Part shown: positions 26,661-35,033 of the stretch, piece after piece
How the letters are laid out: every line of letters begins with the position of its first letter
Numbering within the stretch: the first letter of the stretch is position 1
Assembly: GCF_014201195.1 (NCBI RefSeq)
Contig: NZ_JACHDS010000001.1
Coordinates: forward strand, 4,526,001-4,590,000
DNA length: 64,000 nt
Direction: 5' to 3'
Origin: Nocardiopsis mwathae
Lineage (GTDB): Bacteria > Actinomycetota > Actinomycetes > Streptosporangiales > Streptosporangiaceae
The notes under the pieces: generated by a model
The model's database searches: none
What the model was told of the DNA's origin: nothing
The model's input: the letters and a program-made list of their open reading frames with translations, nothing else
Made by a program: the position numbers and the translations under genes

Positions 26661-26693
26661 CCGCCCCGTGGGAGGTCCCCTCCCGCGGGGCGG
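26661..26693 (+). terminator. Hairpin between purF and purM
   Basis: Arms CCGCCCCGTGGGA and TCCCGCGGGGCGG pair with one G-U and a 7-nt loop, 8 nt after the purF stop. It has no U-tract, so it may be an RNA-stabilising or attenuating hairpin within the purF-purM unit. Confidence 0.5.
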
Positions 26694-26749
26694 CCGTCCC
26701 GCCGCCGCGGCGCCGGGGCACACAGCCGAGCACAGTTGAGAGGTTTCGC

Positions 26750-27805
26750 GTGGCAGAGGGTGCCAACACCACACCGGCCTACGCCGCCGCCGGTGTCGAC
26801 ATCGCCGCCGGTGAGCGTGCGGTTGACCTGATGAAGCGGCACGTGGCGCGCACCCGGCGGCCGGAGCAGGTGACCGACGCCAGCGGCTTCGCCGGGCTGT
26901 TCCGCCTGGACGTCGCGAAGTACCGGGCTCCGGTGCTGGCCACCTCCACCGACGGGGTGGGCACCAAGGTGCTGCTGGCCCAGCAGCTGGACCGGCACGA
27001 CACCATCGGCATCGACCTGGTCGGGATGGTGGTCGACGACCTCGTGGTCAGCGGCGCCGAACCGCTGTTCATGACCGACTACATCGCCTGCGGCGCGGTG
27101 GTGCCCGAGCGCATCGCCGAGATCGTCGGCGGCATCGCCGAGGGCTGCCACCAGGCGGGGTGCGCGCTGATCGGGGGCGAGACCGCCGAGCACCCGGGGG
27201 CGATGGAGCCCGACGAGTACGATCTCGCGGGTGCGGGCACCGGCGTCGTCGAGGCCGACGCGGTCCTGGGTCCCGACCGCGTGCGGGAGGGGGACGCGGT
27301 CATCGCGATGGCGTCTTCAGGCCTGCACTCCAACGGGTACTCGCTGGTCCGTCACGTGGTCGACCGGGCCGATCTGGACCTGCACGCGTACGTCGACGAG
27401 CTGGGCGGGGTACTGGGCGAGGTGCTGCTGACCCCCACGCGCGTCTACGCCAAGGACTGCATGGCGCTGACGGCCGGGGCGGAGGTGCACGCCTTCTCCC
27501 ACATCACCGGCGGCGGGCTGGCCGCCAACCTGGCGCGCTCACTGCCGGACGGCGTCGACATCACCATCGACCGCGCGAACTGGACGCCCCACCCGGTGTT
27601 CTCCTACATCGCCGAGCAGGGCGGCATCTCACGGGAGGACATGGAGGCCACGTTCAACATGGGCGTGGGCATGGTCGCGATCGTCTCGGCCGACTCGGCC
27701 GACGCCGCTCTCGCCGTGCTGGCGGAGCGCGGGCTGACCGCGTGGACCATGGGAACGGTGGCCCCGGGATCCGGGCAGGTGCGACTCGTCGGTGAGCACG
27801 GCTGA
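26750..27805 (+). CDS. purM: Phosphoribosylformylglycinamidine cyclo-ligase (AIR synthetase)
   Basis: A 351-residue ATP-grasp-unrelated PurM-fold enzyme closing the imidazole ring. Motifs are YAAAGVDIAAGERAV at the start, TSTDGVGTKVLLAQQ, the metal-binding GIDLVGMVVDDLVVSGAEPL, GGETAEHPGAM, SSGLHSNGYSLVR, HITGGGLAANL and FNMGVGMVAI. The GTG start at 26750 is preceded by GAGAGGT. It lies about 96 nt downstream of purF, on the same strand. Confidence 0.95.
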   Translation: MAEGANTTPAYAAAGVDIAAGERAVDLMKRHVARTRRPEQVTDASGFAGLFRLDVAKYRAPVLATSTDGVGTKVLLAQQLDRHDTIGIDLVGMVVDDLVVSGAEPLFMTDYIACGAVVPERIAEIVGGIAEGCHQAGCALIGGETAEHPGAMEPDEYDLAGAGTGVVEADAVLGPDRVREGDAVIAMASSGLHSNGYSLVRHVVDRADLDLHAYVDELGGVLGEVLLTPTRVYAKDCMALTAGAEVHAFSHITGGGLAANLARSLPDGVDITIDRANWTPHPVFSYIAEQGGISREDMEATFNMGVGMVAIVSADSADAALAVLAERGLTAWTMGTVAPGSGQVRLVGEHG

Positions 27806-27834
27806 CGCGGCGCGCGCAGGGTTTTCCGCGCACA

Positions 27835-27885
27835 CAGATATAGCCGGTCCGACCCACCTGAGGCGGCTCGGACCGGCTATATCTG
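27835..27885. terminator. Bidirectional terminator between purM and the DUF3073 gene
   Basis: Perfect 18-bp arms lie at 27835-27852 and 27868-27885 (CAGATATAGCCGGTCCGA and its complement), with a 15-nt loop, between convergent genes. Confidence 0.8.
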
Positions 27886-27960
27886 CCTGCGTATCAGCGG
27901 AACCCGGTGATGCGGATGTTGCGCGTTCACTCCGACTGCGTGCGCAGCGGGAGCGGCGGC

Positions 27961-28242
27961 TCAGCGGTAGCTGTCCGACCGCTCAGAGCGCTCGGAGTCG
28001 TCCTCCGAGGACTCGTCATCGGTCGGGTACTTGTCCGCGTAGTCCGCATAACGGTCGACCAGGTCGTCGTATGGGTCCCCATAGGTGGAATCCGTCGGCT
28101 CCGAGTACCGGTCCGGACTCCCCGTATTGCCCTCAGCGACACCCAGCTCCGACCGCAGCCTGTCAAGGTCGGTCCCGCCGGAGCTGTACTTCAGCCTCCG
28201 AGCGACCTTCTGCTGCTTGGCCTTGGCTCGGCCGCGCCCCAT
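27961..28242 (-). CDS. DUF3073 family protein
   Basis: A 93-residue protein with the strongly conserved basic N-terminus MGRGRAKAKQQKVARRLKYS followed by SGGTDLDRLRSELG. The tail is acidic, rich in Asp/Glu/Ser/Tyr and likely disordered. This matches DUF3073, an actinobacterial family of unknown function found next to purM in Streptomyces. It has no catalytic motif; the basic head suggests nucleic-acid or ribosome contact (inference). The ATG is at 28240-28242. Confidence 0.88.
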   Translation of the reverse strand: MGRGRAKAKQQKVARRLKYSSGGTDLDRLRSELGVAEGNTGSPDRYSEPTDSTYGDPYDDLVDRYADYADKYPTDDESSEDDSERSERSDSYR

Positions 28243-28649
28243 TGGCTCGACCCCCTCAACGATTGGGTTTGGCGAAACCCCAGATCACTAGCAAAACCGC
28301 ACTGCCGGGCTGACGGCCGTCATCGCACTGACGACAGGCGCCAGCTTACGTACGGATACAACCGTACCCGGTCTGGGACCAACCTGCCTACGCCGCCCTT
28401 GGTTAACAGGCCGCACGGCACACCACCCGGACGCTCCACAGCGCCGCACCGGGCGTGTCACGGTCCCCTTTAGGACCATTGTCCCCCGAGGACACCATCC
28501 ATGGCGAGTGGGCACACGGGGAACGGCCGGAGGCGACGTCGTCCCGGATCAAAGTACCCGAGATCACCCGACTCCGACTTCCCCGGCGGGCGTGTGCGGC
28601 CCGCCTCCGACCGCGGACTATGACGTCCGATCTTGTATGCCACCATTCG
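28243..28649. other. Divergent intergenic region between DUF3073 and the bldC-side gene
   Basis: No gene is seen. It contains a small palindrome GTACGG-N6-CCGTAC at 28350-28367, a possible operator, and TTGGTTAAC near 28400. Promoters for both flanking genes should lie here, but I cannot assign them securely. Confidence 0.5.
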
Positions 28650-29579
28650 ATGGTGCTTCCTTACACCGCCTACCTCCGCGTCTACCAGCCTGTCACCGCG
28701 CTGCCGCGCCGGGAGCAGGCGTACTGGAGGACGTATGCCGAGTCCTCCGCGAACACCGGACGCGCCGAGGCGCTGGCGGCCGAGCACGCCGACACGGTCC
28801 ACCGGCTGGTGGCCACGCCGCCGGTCCTCGCCCCGGAGCGGGAGAGCAGGGACGCCTACGTGCGTGTGTGGGGCGGAGGCGTCTACGTCTGCCCGTGGCA
28901 GACGCGGCTGCGCTCGTGGCTGGCGGTGCGCGAGTTCCGGTCGGCCACTCCCGCACGGATCAGCGCGGCGTTCGTCCCCGAGCCCGTCGCCCTGGCCGCA
29001 GAGGAGGCCTTCCAGCGCTGGCGCGACCAGGGCGAGCCGCTGCGTACCCACATCCTCACCAGTACCTGGGGCATCCCCCTTCCCTGGTTCGCTCCGTTCG
29101 CCGCCGGGGAGCGCCGGCTGGTGCTGGACGCGGGGCCGGATCCGGCCACGGCGCGCGGCGATGCCGGGGTGAACGCGCGCTCGTCCGCCGCCGGGGCCGA
29201 CCGGACCGAGGCGCTCCCCGGGACGCAGCCGGGCCGCGCGCTGGTCTACGTCACCGAGACGGCCACGGCCCGCCGCCGCCTGGAGCACGTGATCGGGGTG
29301 CTGGAGGCGCGGCTGGGCGAGAGCGCGGCGCTGGGCGCGGGCAGGCGGCTGGAGGACTGGCTGTCGGGGATCGCCCACCCGGGTTCGCTGCTGGAGCTGG
29401 ACTACGGCGGCCTGGTGCACCTCATGGACGACGACGAGCTGCGCGACGACGAGTCGGTGGCCGAGGTCGCGGCGGCCATCACCGGGCTGGAGACGGGCAA
29501 CGAGGAGCTCACCGTGGCCATGTACCAGAGGGTGACGCAGCGGTGGAAGTCGATGCAGGCCCTGGAGCACGCCAACTGA
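28650..29579 (+). CDS. Conserved actinobacterial hypothetical protein next to bldC
   Basis: A 309-residue soluble protein with no domain I can name. It starts MVLPYTAYLRVYQPVTALP, has a central YVCPWQTRLRSWLAVREF segment and TSTWGIPLPWFAPF, and ends in a helical acidic part with LMDDDELRDDESVAEV and YQRVTQRWKSMQALE. From general knowledge, a hypothetical protein gene also precedes bldC in Streptomyces, so the synteny is conserved. It has no signal peptide or membrane helix. The start at 28650 lacks a clear ribosome binding site. Confidence 0.65.
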   Translation: MVLPYTAYLRVYQPVTALPRREQAYWRTYAESSANTGRAEALAAEHADTVHRLVATPPVLAPERESRDAYVRVWGGGVYVCPWQTRLRSWLAVREFRSATPARISAAFVPEPVALAAEEAFQRWRDQGEPLRTHILTSTWGIPLPWFAPFAAGERRLVLDAGPDPATARGDAGVNARSSAAGADRTEALPGTQPGRALVYVTETATARRRLEHVIGVLEARLGESAALGAGRRLEDWLSGIAHPGSLLELDYGGLVHLMDDDELRDDESVAEVAAAITGLETGNEELTVAMYQRVTQRWKSMQALEHAN

Positions 29580-30262
29580 GCGTCATGTTTCCACCACGGA
29601 GAACGTGAATCCGCGTCACGTTACCTGGTCACACGTCGAATCGGGGTCGAACCTGGTGTACCAGGTTTCTCCGCGATGTCGACCGACGTTTTCGCATCTC
29701 ATGAAGGTCGCACACGGGACAACCCTCACAGTTGGCCCCAACTTTGCCAAAACTGGGCATACCAGCCGATAGAGATCGGCATAGACTGTGTTCGTCGCAC
29801 TACAGAGCGCACTCTGAGTAACCGGAACCCCGTGCCACGCCGAGGATGTGCGTGTCGCAGGAGAGCAGTCGATGAGAGTAGTCATAGGCACCGGTCGCAC
29901 CGCACGGGCCCGCGAAAGCCCTCGTCAGAAGCGCTGAGCGCAGAGCCGCACATCGTGGCGGCCCCCATTTCAGACGTGACCCTCTAACACTTTCGGCTCT
30001 CCGGATCGAGAAAAACAGGGCCGGAGAACGAAGTTTTGACCGAATAGGCCCCATGCCACTATACGTGGCGCTAGAATCACTCAGCGTGACGCACCACAGG
30101 GCGACTTTTAAGCTCCCAACCAACAAAGTCGCGTTAAGTGGTCGCACAATCACCTCGGGTGATGCCAATATAGACCCTTGAGGGAAATATTGGACATCCG
30201 GGCCAAGCGCCAGGATAAAGGCTCAGGATCGGCACACAGATCCAGGAGGAGAGGCCGTACAC
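29580..30262. other. Long non-coding region upstream of bldC
   Basis: About 680 nt without a convincing gene and less GC-rich than the surroundings. Signals include a -35/-10 pair TTGACC (30036-30041) and TATACG (30060-30065) with 18-nt spacing, the -10 lying inside the palindrome GCCAC-TATAC-GTGGC (30055-30069). There are also stem-loops GCGACTTT/AAAGTCGC (30101-30132) and CCAATAT/ATATTGG (30165-30193), and a palindrome GCCGAT-AGAG-ATCGGC at 29765-29780. If transcription starts near 30072, bldC has a structured leader of about 190 nt. Confidence 0.55.
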
Positions 30263-30466
30263 ATGTCAACTCGCACGCCCGAGGCGGAGCCCCTGTTGAC
30301 CCCTGCTGAGGTTGCCACCATGTTCCGCGTGGACCCCAAGACCGTCACGCGCTGGGCGAAGGCGGGCAAGCTGACCTCGATTCGGACCCTGGGGGGACAT
30401 CGCCGCTACCGGGAGACCGAGGTTCGCGCTCTGCTGGCGGGCATCCCCAACCAGCGCTCGGAGTGA
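30263..30466 (+). CDS. bldC: Developmental regulator BldC (MerR-like single winged helix)
   Basis: A 67-residue DNA-binding protein nearly identical, from memory, to Streptomyces BldC: LLTPAEVATMFRVDPKTVTR, WAKAGKLTSIRTLGGHRRYR and the end AGIPNQRSE. BldC is a MerR-family head without an effector domain; it binds direct repeats cooperatively and controls entry into development. The ATG at 30263 has the strong ribosome binding site AGGAGGAGAGG. It is monocistronic, with hairpins downstream. Confidence 0.95.
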   Translation: MSTRTPEAEPLLTPAEVATMFRVDPKTVTRWAKAGKLTSIRTLGGHRRYRETEVRALLAGIPNQRSE

Positions 30467-30524
30467 TCTCCCCCGGCTTGTGCCGACATACGGGGGGATC
30501 AGAACGGGGAGACGCGCGTCTTCC

Positions 30525-30554
30525 CCGGTCAGCGAGGGCGGGACGCCGCAACGT
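30525..30554 (+). terminator. Hairpin after bldC
   Basis: GAGGGCGG and CCGCCCTC arms flank about 14 nt, located about 60 nt after the bldC stop. There is no U-tract. Confidence 0.5.
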
Positions 30555-30587
30555 TCCGCCCTCGGCCCTGTCCTACGGGGCGACGCC

Positions 30588-30681
30588 GTTCGGGTCCCCG
30601 CGATGATCCGGTGGCTGAGCCACGCCGCATCGCTCGGCGTATTCCGGCTCACCCGCTGACGATCACCGCGGGGACCCGAAC
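30588..30681. repeat. 94-bp inverted repeat between bldC and the ABC ATPase genes
   Basis: 21-bp arms at 30588-30608 (GTTCGGGTCCCCGCGATGATC) and 30661-30681 pair at 20 of 21 positions. The interior continues with partial complementarity. It sits in a convergent gap, so it may terminate both units or be a small mobile repeat. Confidence 0.7.
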
Positions 30682-30778
30682 GAACACCGCGACACCACGA
30701 CACGCTCCGCCGGGAACAGCAGAGTCCGCCGAGAACCGCGGACCGCGGCCCACCCACCCGGAGCCCCCACCGCCCGAT

Positions 30779-31597
30779 TCACAGCGCAGGGGTCGCCTCC
30801 ACCAGCCGCCGCAGAGCGGGGCCACCGCCGTCCAGGTCATCGGCGGGGAGGTCGTCCACCACCCGCCCGTCCTCCAGTACGATCACCCGCTCCGCCATCC
30901 GACGAGCGATCCGCAGATCGTGCGTGACCAGAATCAGCGCCCGGCGCCGACCGGTATCCCCACCACCATCGCAGCCACGCGCGCTCGCACCGCACGCGCC
31001 GCCCATCCGCTGCGCGGCGATGACGTCCAGTACCCGCTCCTGCGCCAGCACGTCCAACCCGCTGGTCGGCTCGTCCGCCAGCAGCACGTCGGGGGCCACC
31101 GCCAAGGCGCGCGCGACCGCGACCCGCTGGCGCTCACCGCCCGACATCGCCGCGGGCCGCCGTGCCATCAGCCCTGGATCGAGGCCGACCCGCGCGAACA
31201 GCGCCGCCACGGCCGCACCCGTATCCCCCGTGTCCGCTCCCCCCAGCGCCTCCGCGACCACGTCCCCGGCGAGATAGCGCGGGTCGAACGAGGTCAGCGC
31301 GTCCTGGGGGACCCACCCGAAGCGCCGCCGCACCGCCCGGCGCTCCCGCTCCGGTGCACGCCACACGTCGTCCACCCCGCCCACACGCAGCGTCCCGCGG
31401 TGCGGACGGTCCAGCCCCGCCACCACCCCGACCAGCGTCGACTTCCCCGACCCGCTGCGGCCGACGACCGCCACCGACTCCCCCGCCGCGATGTCCAGGT
31501 CGACGTCACGCAGCGCGGCCACCCGCCGGCGCCGCCCGCCGAGCGTGCGGCACACCCCCCGCAGCGAGATCAGCGCGCCCCCGTCACCCCGCGACAT
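30779..31597 (-). CDS. Oligopeptide/nickel-type ABC transporter ATPase (DppF/OppF-like)
   Basis: A 272-residue ATPase. Walker A is GRSGSGKST, the Q-loop is WVPQDALTSFDPR, the signature is MSGGERQRVAVARALA, Walker B is VLLADEPTSGLDVL, and the H-loop is LILVTHDLRIA. The alanine/cysteine/glycine-rich insert (QRMGGACGASARGCDGGGDT) before Walker-B strand 5 is unusual. The ATG at 31595-31597 overlaps a GTG at 31600; GGAGGAG lies upstream. It is last in the C-D-F half of the transporter and should form a heterodimer with the preceding ATPase. Confidence 0.85.
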   Translation of the reverse strand: MSRGDGGALISLRGVCRTLGGRRRRVAALRDVDLDIAAGESVAVVGRSGSGKSTLVGVVAGLDRPHRGTLRVGGVDDVWRAPERERRAVRRRFGWVPQDALTSFDPRYLAGDVVAEALGGADTGDTGAAVAALFARVGLDPGLMARRPAAMSGGERQRVAVARALAVAPDVLLADEPTSGLDVLAQERVLDVIAAQRMGGACGASARGCDGGGDTGRRRALILVTHDLRIARRMAERVIVLEDGRVVDDLPADDLDGGGPALRRLVEATPAL

Positions 31598-31630
31598 CAC
31601 ACACCCCGTCGCCCCACTCCTCCGCCGAGA

Positions 31631-32434
31631 TCAACGGTGTACCTCGCTGTCGGACGAAAGCCCGCTGGCGCGGACCAGGTCGGCGGTGAACGGGTGCCGC
31701 GGCCGCAGTAGGACCTCGACCGACGGCCCGCTCTCCACGATCCGGCCCCCGTCGAGCACGGCCAACCGGTCGGCCCATCGGCCCGTGACGGCGAGATCGT
31801 GCGTGATGAGCAGGACCGCCCGGCGCCCCGCCCGAGCCCAGGCGCGCAGGATGTCCAGCACCCCCGCCTGGGTCACCGGGTCCAGCGCCGAGGTGACCTC
31901 GTCGGCGATGAGCAGCCGCGGGTCGAGCACGCAGGCCAGCGCCAGCGCGACCCGCTGCGCCTGGCCGCCCGACAGCTCGGACGGGTAGGCCGCCCACAGC
32001 CGCTCTGAACCGGCCAGCCCGGCCTGGCGCAGCGCGGCCGTCCCCCGCTCGCGCCGGTGCGCACGGGGGATACCGTGCGCCTTCAGCGTCTCCAGCAGGT
32101 GCCCGCCCACGGTGACCGTGGGATTGAGCGCCGCCCGGGACTCCTGGAAGGCGTAGCCGAGCGCCGGGCCGCGCAGCCGCCGCAGCCGGTGCCGCGGCAG
32201 TCCCAGCAGTTCCACGGCCTGCCCGTGGCCGCAATCCAGCCGCGCCTCGCCCGACGCCGCCGCGCCGTCCGGAAGCAGGCCGGCGACCGCCCGCGCGGTG
32301 AGGCTCTTGCCGCTACCGCTGCGCCCGGCCAGCGCGGTGATCTCACCGGGAGCCAGCGCAAGGTCGAGCCCGTCGACGACGCGCCGGCCCGCGACGTCGA
32401 TCGTCAGTCCGGAGAGGGTCAGTACGTCGCTCAC
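31631..32434 (-). CDS. Oligopeptide/nickel-type ABC transporter ATPase (DppD/OppD-like)
   Basis: A 267-residue ATPase. Walker A is GRSGSGKSLTARAVAGLLP (Ser-Leu in place of Ser-Thr), the Q-loop is YAFQESRAALNPTVTVGGHL, the signature is LSGGQAQRVALALA, Walker B is LLIADEVTSALDPV, and the H-loop is LLITHDLAV. ALNPTVTVGGHLLE and TSALDPVTQA are typical of the Dpp/Opp/Nik ATPases. The GTG start at 32432-32434 overlaps the permease stop (GTGA), so the two are coupled. Its stop codon lies in CCGTTGATCTCGG, a half copy of the dispersed hairpin arm. Confidence 0.85.
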   Translation of the reverse strand: MSDVLTLSGLTIDVAGRRVVDGLDLALAPGEITALAGRSGSGKSLTARAVAGLLPDGAAASGEARLDCGHGQAVELLGLPRHRLRRLRGPALGYAFQESRAALNPTVTVGGHLLETLKAHGIPRAHRRERGTAALRQAGLAGSERLWAAYPSELSGGQAQRVALALACVLDPRLLIADEVTSALDPVTQAGVLDILRAWARAGRRAVLLITHDLAVTGRWADRLAVLDGGRIVESGPSVEVLLRPRHPFTADLVRASGLSSDSEVHR

Positions 32435-33366
32435 CAGATCCTCCCGTGCGCCCCGCCGCGCCGGTCCAGGCCGGTCGCGATGATGTTGACGGCGATGATC
32501 GTGACCACGATGGCCGCCGCGGGCAGCGCCACCGTGTACCACTGCCCGGTCAGCAGGTGCGAGCGCGCGTCGGTGAGCAGGTTGCCCCAGCTCGGCGTGT
32601 TCGGCGGGATGCCCACCCCCAGAAAGCTCAGCGTCGACTCGGTGAGGATCGCGTGCCCCACCTCGAACGCCGCGATGGAGGCGATCGGCGGAACGGCATT
32701 GGGCACCAGGTGGCGCAGGACGACACGGCGCCGCGAGAAGCCCAGCGAGTAGGCGGCCCGGATGAAGGGCCGCTCGCGCAGCGCCGCGATCTCGGCCCGC
32801 GCGATGAGCGCGACGGGCATCCACGCGGTCAGCACGATGGCCCCCACCACGGTCACCACCGATGCCCCGGCGACCGCGGCCAGGGCCAGCGCCACCAGCA
32901 TCATCGGCAGCGCGAGCAGCGCGTCGGCGGACCGGGTGATGAGCGCGTCGAGCCAGCGGGGCCCGACGGCGGCCAGGGCACCGAGTGCGGTCCCGGCGAC
33001 GACCGTGACGGCACCGGCGACCAGGCCGACCACCAGGGACAGCCGGGCGCCGTACAGCATGCGCGCATAGAGGTCGCGGCCGAGCATGTCGGTGCCGAGC
33101 GGGTGCCCGGGCGACCCGGGCGGCAGTGAGACGGCGTCGGTGTCGGTGGCGATCGGATCGTGCACGGTCAGCCAGGGGGCGAAGAGCGCGGCCAGCCCCA
33201 TGAGGGCGAGCACGGCCACGGCCGCCCACATCGCGGCCCGCTCTCCTCGCATGCTGAGCGGCATACGCACGGCGAGGATGCCGCGGGGTCCACCGGCGGT
33301 ACCGTCGACCGGGCGCGCCCCCTGGCTCGTCTTCACCGCCCGGACGCCCCCTCGCCTCACCGCCAC
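32431..33366 (-). CDS. Oligopeptide/nickel-type ABC transporter permease C (DppC-like)
   Basis: A 311-residue permease. An N-terminal tail precedes the first helix (WAAVAVLALMGLAALFAPWL), which is followed by the typical HPLGTDMLGRDLYARMLYG. The coupling loop is PFIRAAYSLGFSRRRVVLRHLVPNAV. FLGVGIPPNTPSWGNLL is diagnostic of the DppC/NikC group. No DppB or binding-protein gene precedes it; the matching pair lies 13 kb away at 46461-49136 on the same strand. The start within the basic N-terminal tail is uncertain (several in-frame choices). Confidence 0.87.
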   Translation of the reverse strand: MAVRRGGVRAVKTSQGARPVDGTAGGPRGILAVRMPLSMRGERAAMWAAVAVLALMGLAALFAPWLTVHDPIATDTDAVSLPPGSPGHPLGTDMLGRDLYARMLYGARLSLVVGLVAGAVTVVAGTALGALAAVGPRWLDALITRSADALLALPMMLVALALAAVAGASVVTVVGAIVLTAWMPVALIARAEIAALRERPFIRAAYSLGFSRRRVVLRHLVPNAVPPIASIAAFEVGHAILTESTLSFLGVGIPPNTPSWGNLLTDARSHLLTGQWYTVALPAAAIVVTIIAVNIIATGLDRRGGAHGRIW

Positions 33367-33707
33367 TTATCGCAAAGAATTCGCAACCAGCCGCATCCTA
33401 TGCTCCGCCCGCGGCCGCCGCCGACCCGGTACGACTCGACGGCACACAGGTCGCGGCGGAGACGTGGGACCACGCAGGTGGGCCGGTGGGCCGGTGGGCC
33501 GGTGGGCCGGTGGGCAGCACCGCCGGAGCACACCCCTCCGCCGACACCCCGTACTTTGGTAGTTACGGAATGCGCAAACCGCAGCGCACGCGGCGTCCGA
33601 GCCGGCGCCACACCCGACCCGGCACCCCTCCGGGCACCGGGCGGCCGGACAACGGGGCGCGACCGCGATCGGCCACGGCGATCACAGGAACGGAGTGTCG
33701 AGACCAC
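33367..33707. other. Divergent regulatory region between permease C and the ROK gene, with an octamer repeat
   Basis: No gene is seen. On the minus strand two TTGCGA copies occur 11 nt apart (TTGCGAATTCTTTGCGA, plus-strand positions 33370-33386), close to permease C. At 33478-33517, four perfect and one partial copy of the octamer GTGGGCCG form a microsatellite whose length changes could alter promoter spacing. Confidence 0.6.
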
Positions 33708-34994
33708 GTGTCGAGCGTGAACAGCAGACCCACCGGATTCCAGGCGGTGCGCGAGAACAACCTCGGCGTGGTGCTCCGCGCCGTCCGCGCCCTCGCCCCC
33801 TGCTCGCGCGCGGCCATCGCCGCCGCCACCGGGCTGAACAAGACCACCGTCTCCAGCCTCGTGGCCGACCTCATCTCGCGGGGGCTGGTCCGCGAGATCG
33901 GCGAGTCCACCGAACGCCGCGTGGGGCGCCCCGGGGTGATGCTCGCCCTCGACGACCGGACCATCACCGCCGTCGGGCTGGAGGTGAACGTCGACTACCT
34001 GGCCGTCGTCGCCGTCGACCTGGTCGAGCATGAACTGCTCACCCGGCACATCCCCTTCGACGCCCGGTCGGCCGGGCCGAAGGCGTGCACGCGGCGGATC
34101 GCCCAGGTCATGGCCGAGGTGATGGCGGACCCCGCACTGGCGGGCCGGGGCGTCATCGGGGTGAGCGTCGCGGTCCCCGGACTCATCGACGCGCCCTCGG
34201 GCACCGTCACCCGCGCGCCGAACCTGAGGTGGCACGACACCCCGTTGCGCGACCGGCTGACCCGGCTGATGGAGGAGGCCGAACTGCCGGCGGCGCCGGT
34301 CCTCGTCGACAACGACGCCAACCTCGGCGCGGTCGCCGAGTACCGCTGCGGGCACCTCGCCCGCACCCCCGACCTCGTCTACATCACCGGCGAGGTCGGC
34401 ATCGGCAGCGGCATCCTCTCCGACGGCCGCCTGCTGCGCGGCTCCACCGGCTTCGCGGGCGAGATCGGGCACATCCCGCTGCTGGACGGCGGGCCGGAGT
34501 GCGGCTGCGGCCGACGCGGCTGCCTGGAGGCGCTCGCGGGCATCGAACCGATCCTGCGCGCCGCCGTCCCCGACCTCGTCCCCCGCGGGCCGCTGTCGGG
34601 TGAAGGCATCGCCCACCTGGTCGCGGTCGCGGTGGAGCGGGCGGAGGCCGGCGACGCCACCTCGCGGGACGCCCTGCGCACGGCCGGCGGCTGGCTCGGG
34701 CGGGGGGCCGCCGCCGTCGTCGACATCGTCAACCCGGCGGCGGTCGTCCTCGGCGGGTACTTCGTCCCCATGGGGCCGTGGCTCCTGCCGACGTGCCGCG
34801 CCGCCCTCCACGAGATCGCCGTCGCCCCCGGCGCGGGCGGCTGCCGGGTCGAGGCCTCGTCCCTCGGCCTCAGCGCCGCGGCCCGCGGCGGCGCCGTCGC
34901 CATGATCGACGCCCTGGAAAGCGGGCGTCTCCCGCTGCCGGCCGCACGGTCCGACGCCGATCGCGAAGGCGCACGCTCCTCCGCCTCACGGTAG
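33708..34994 (+). CDS. ROK-family transcriptional regulator
   Basis: A 428-residue protein. The N-terminal winged helix (ENNLGVVLRAVRALAPCSRA, then GLNKTTVSSLVADLISRGLV) is joined to a ROK kinase-like sugar domain with GVSVAVPGLID, VLVDNDANLGAVAEYR, GEVGIGSGIL and GFAGEIGHI, plus the ROK zinc motif CGCGRRGCLE. Such proteins usually repress sugar or glycan genes and are relieved by a sugar ligand. It is divergent from the ABC permease C gene, so control of that transporter is plausible. The GTG at 33708 is my choice; another GTG lies three codons on. Confidence 0.85.
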   Translation: MSSVNSRPTGFQAVRENNLGVVLRAVRALAPCSRAAIAAATGLNKTTVSSLVADLISRGLVREIGESTERRVGRPGVMLALDDRTITAVGLEVNVDYLAVVAVDLVEHELLTRHIPFDARSAGPKACTRRIAQVMAEVMADPALAGRGVIGVSVAVPGLIDAPSGTVTRAPNLRWHDTPLRDRLTRLMEEAELPAAPVLVDNDANLGAVAEYRCGHLARTPDLVYITGEVGIGSGILSDGRLLRGSTGFAGEIGHIPLLDGGPECGCGRRGCLEALAGIEPILRAAVPDLVPRGPLSGEGIAHLVAVAVERAEAGDATSRDALRTAGGWLGRGAAAVVDIVNPAAVVLGGYFVPMGPWLLPTCRAALHEIAVAPGAGGCRVEASSLGLSAAARGGAVAMIDALESGRLPLPAARSDADREGARSSASR

Positions 34995-35033
34995 CCGTCA
35001 GGTCCGGTGCCACCGGGCGGGTCCGCGGTGGCT

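Noticed and set aside
25151-27193. A 680-codon minus-strand frame across purF and purM
   Set aside because: It is antisense to two strongly recognised enzymes, has a repetitive Gly/Arg/His composition and no domain.
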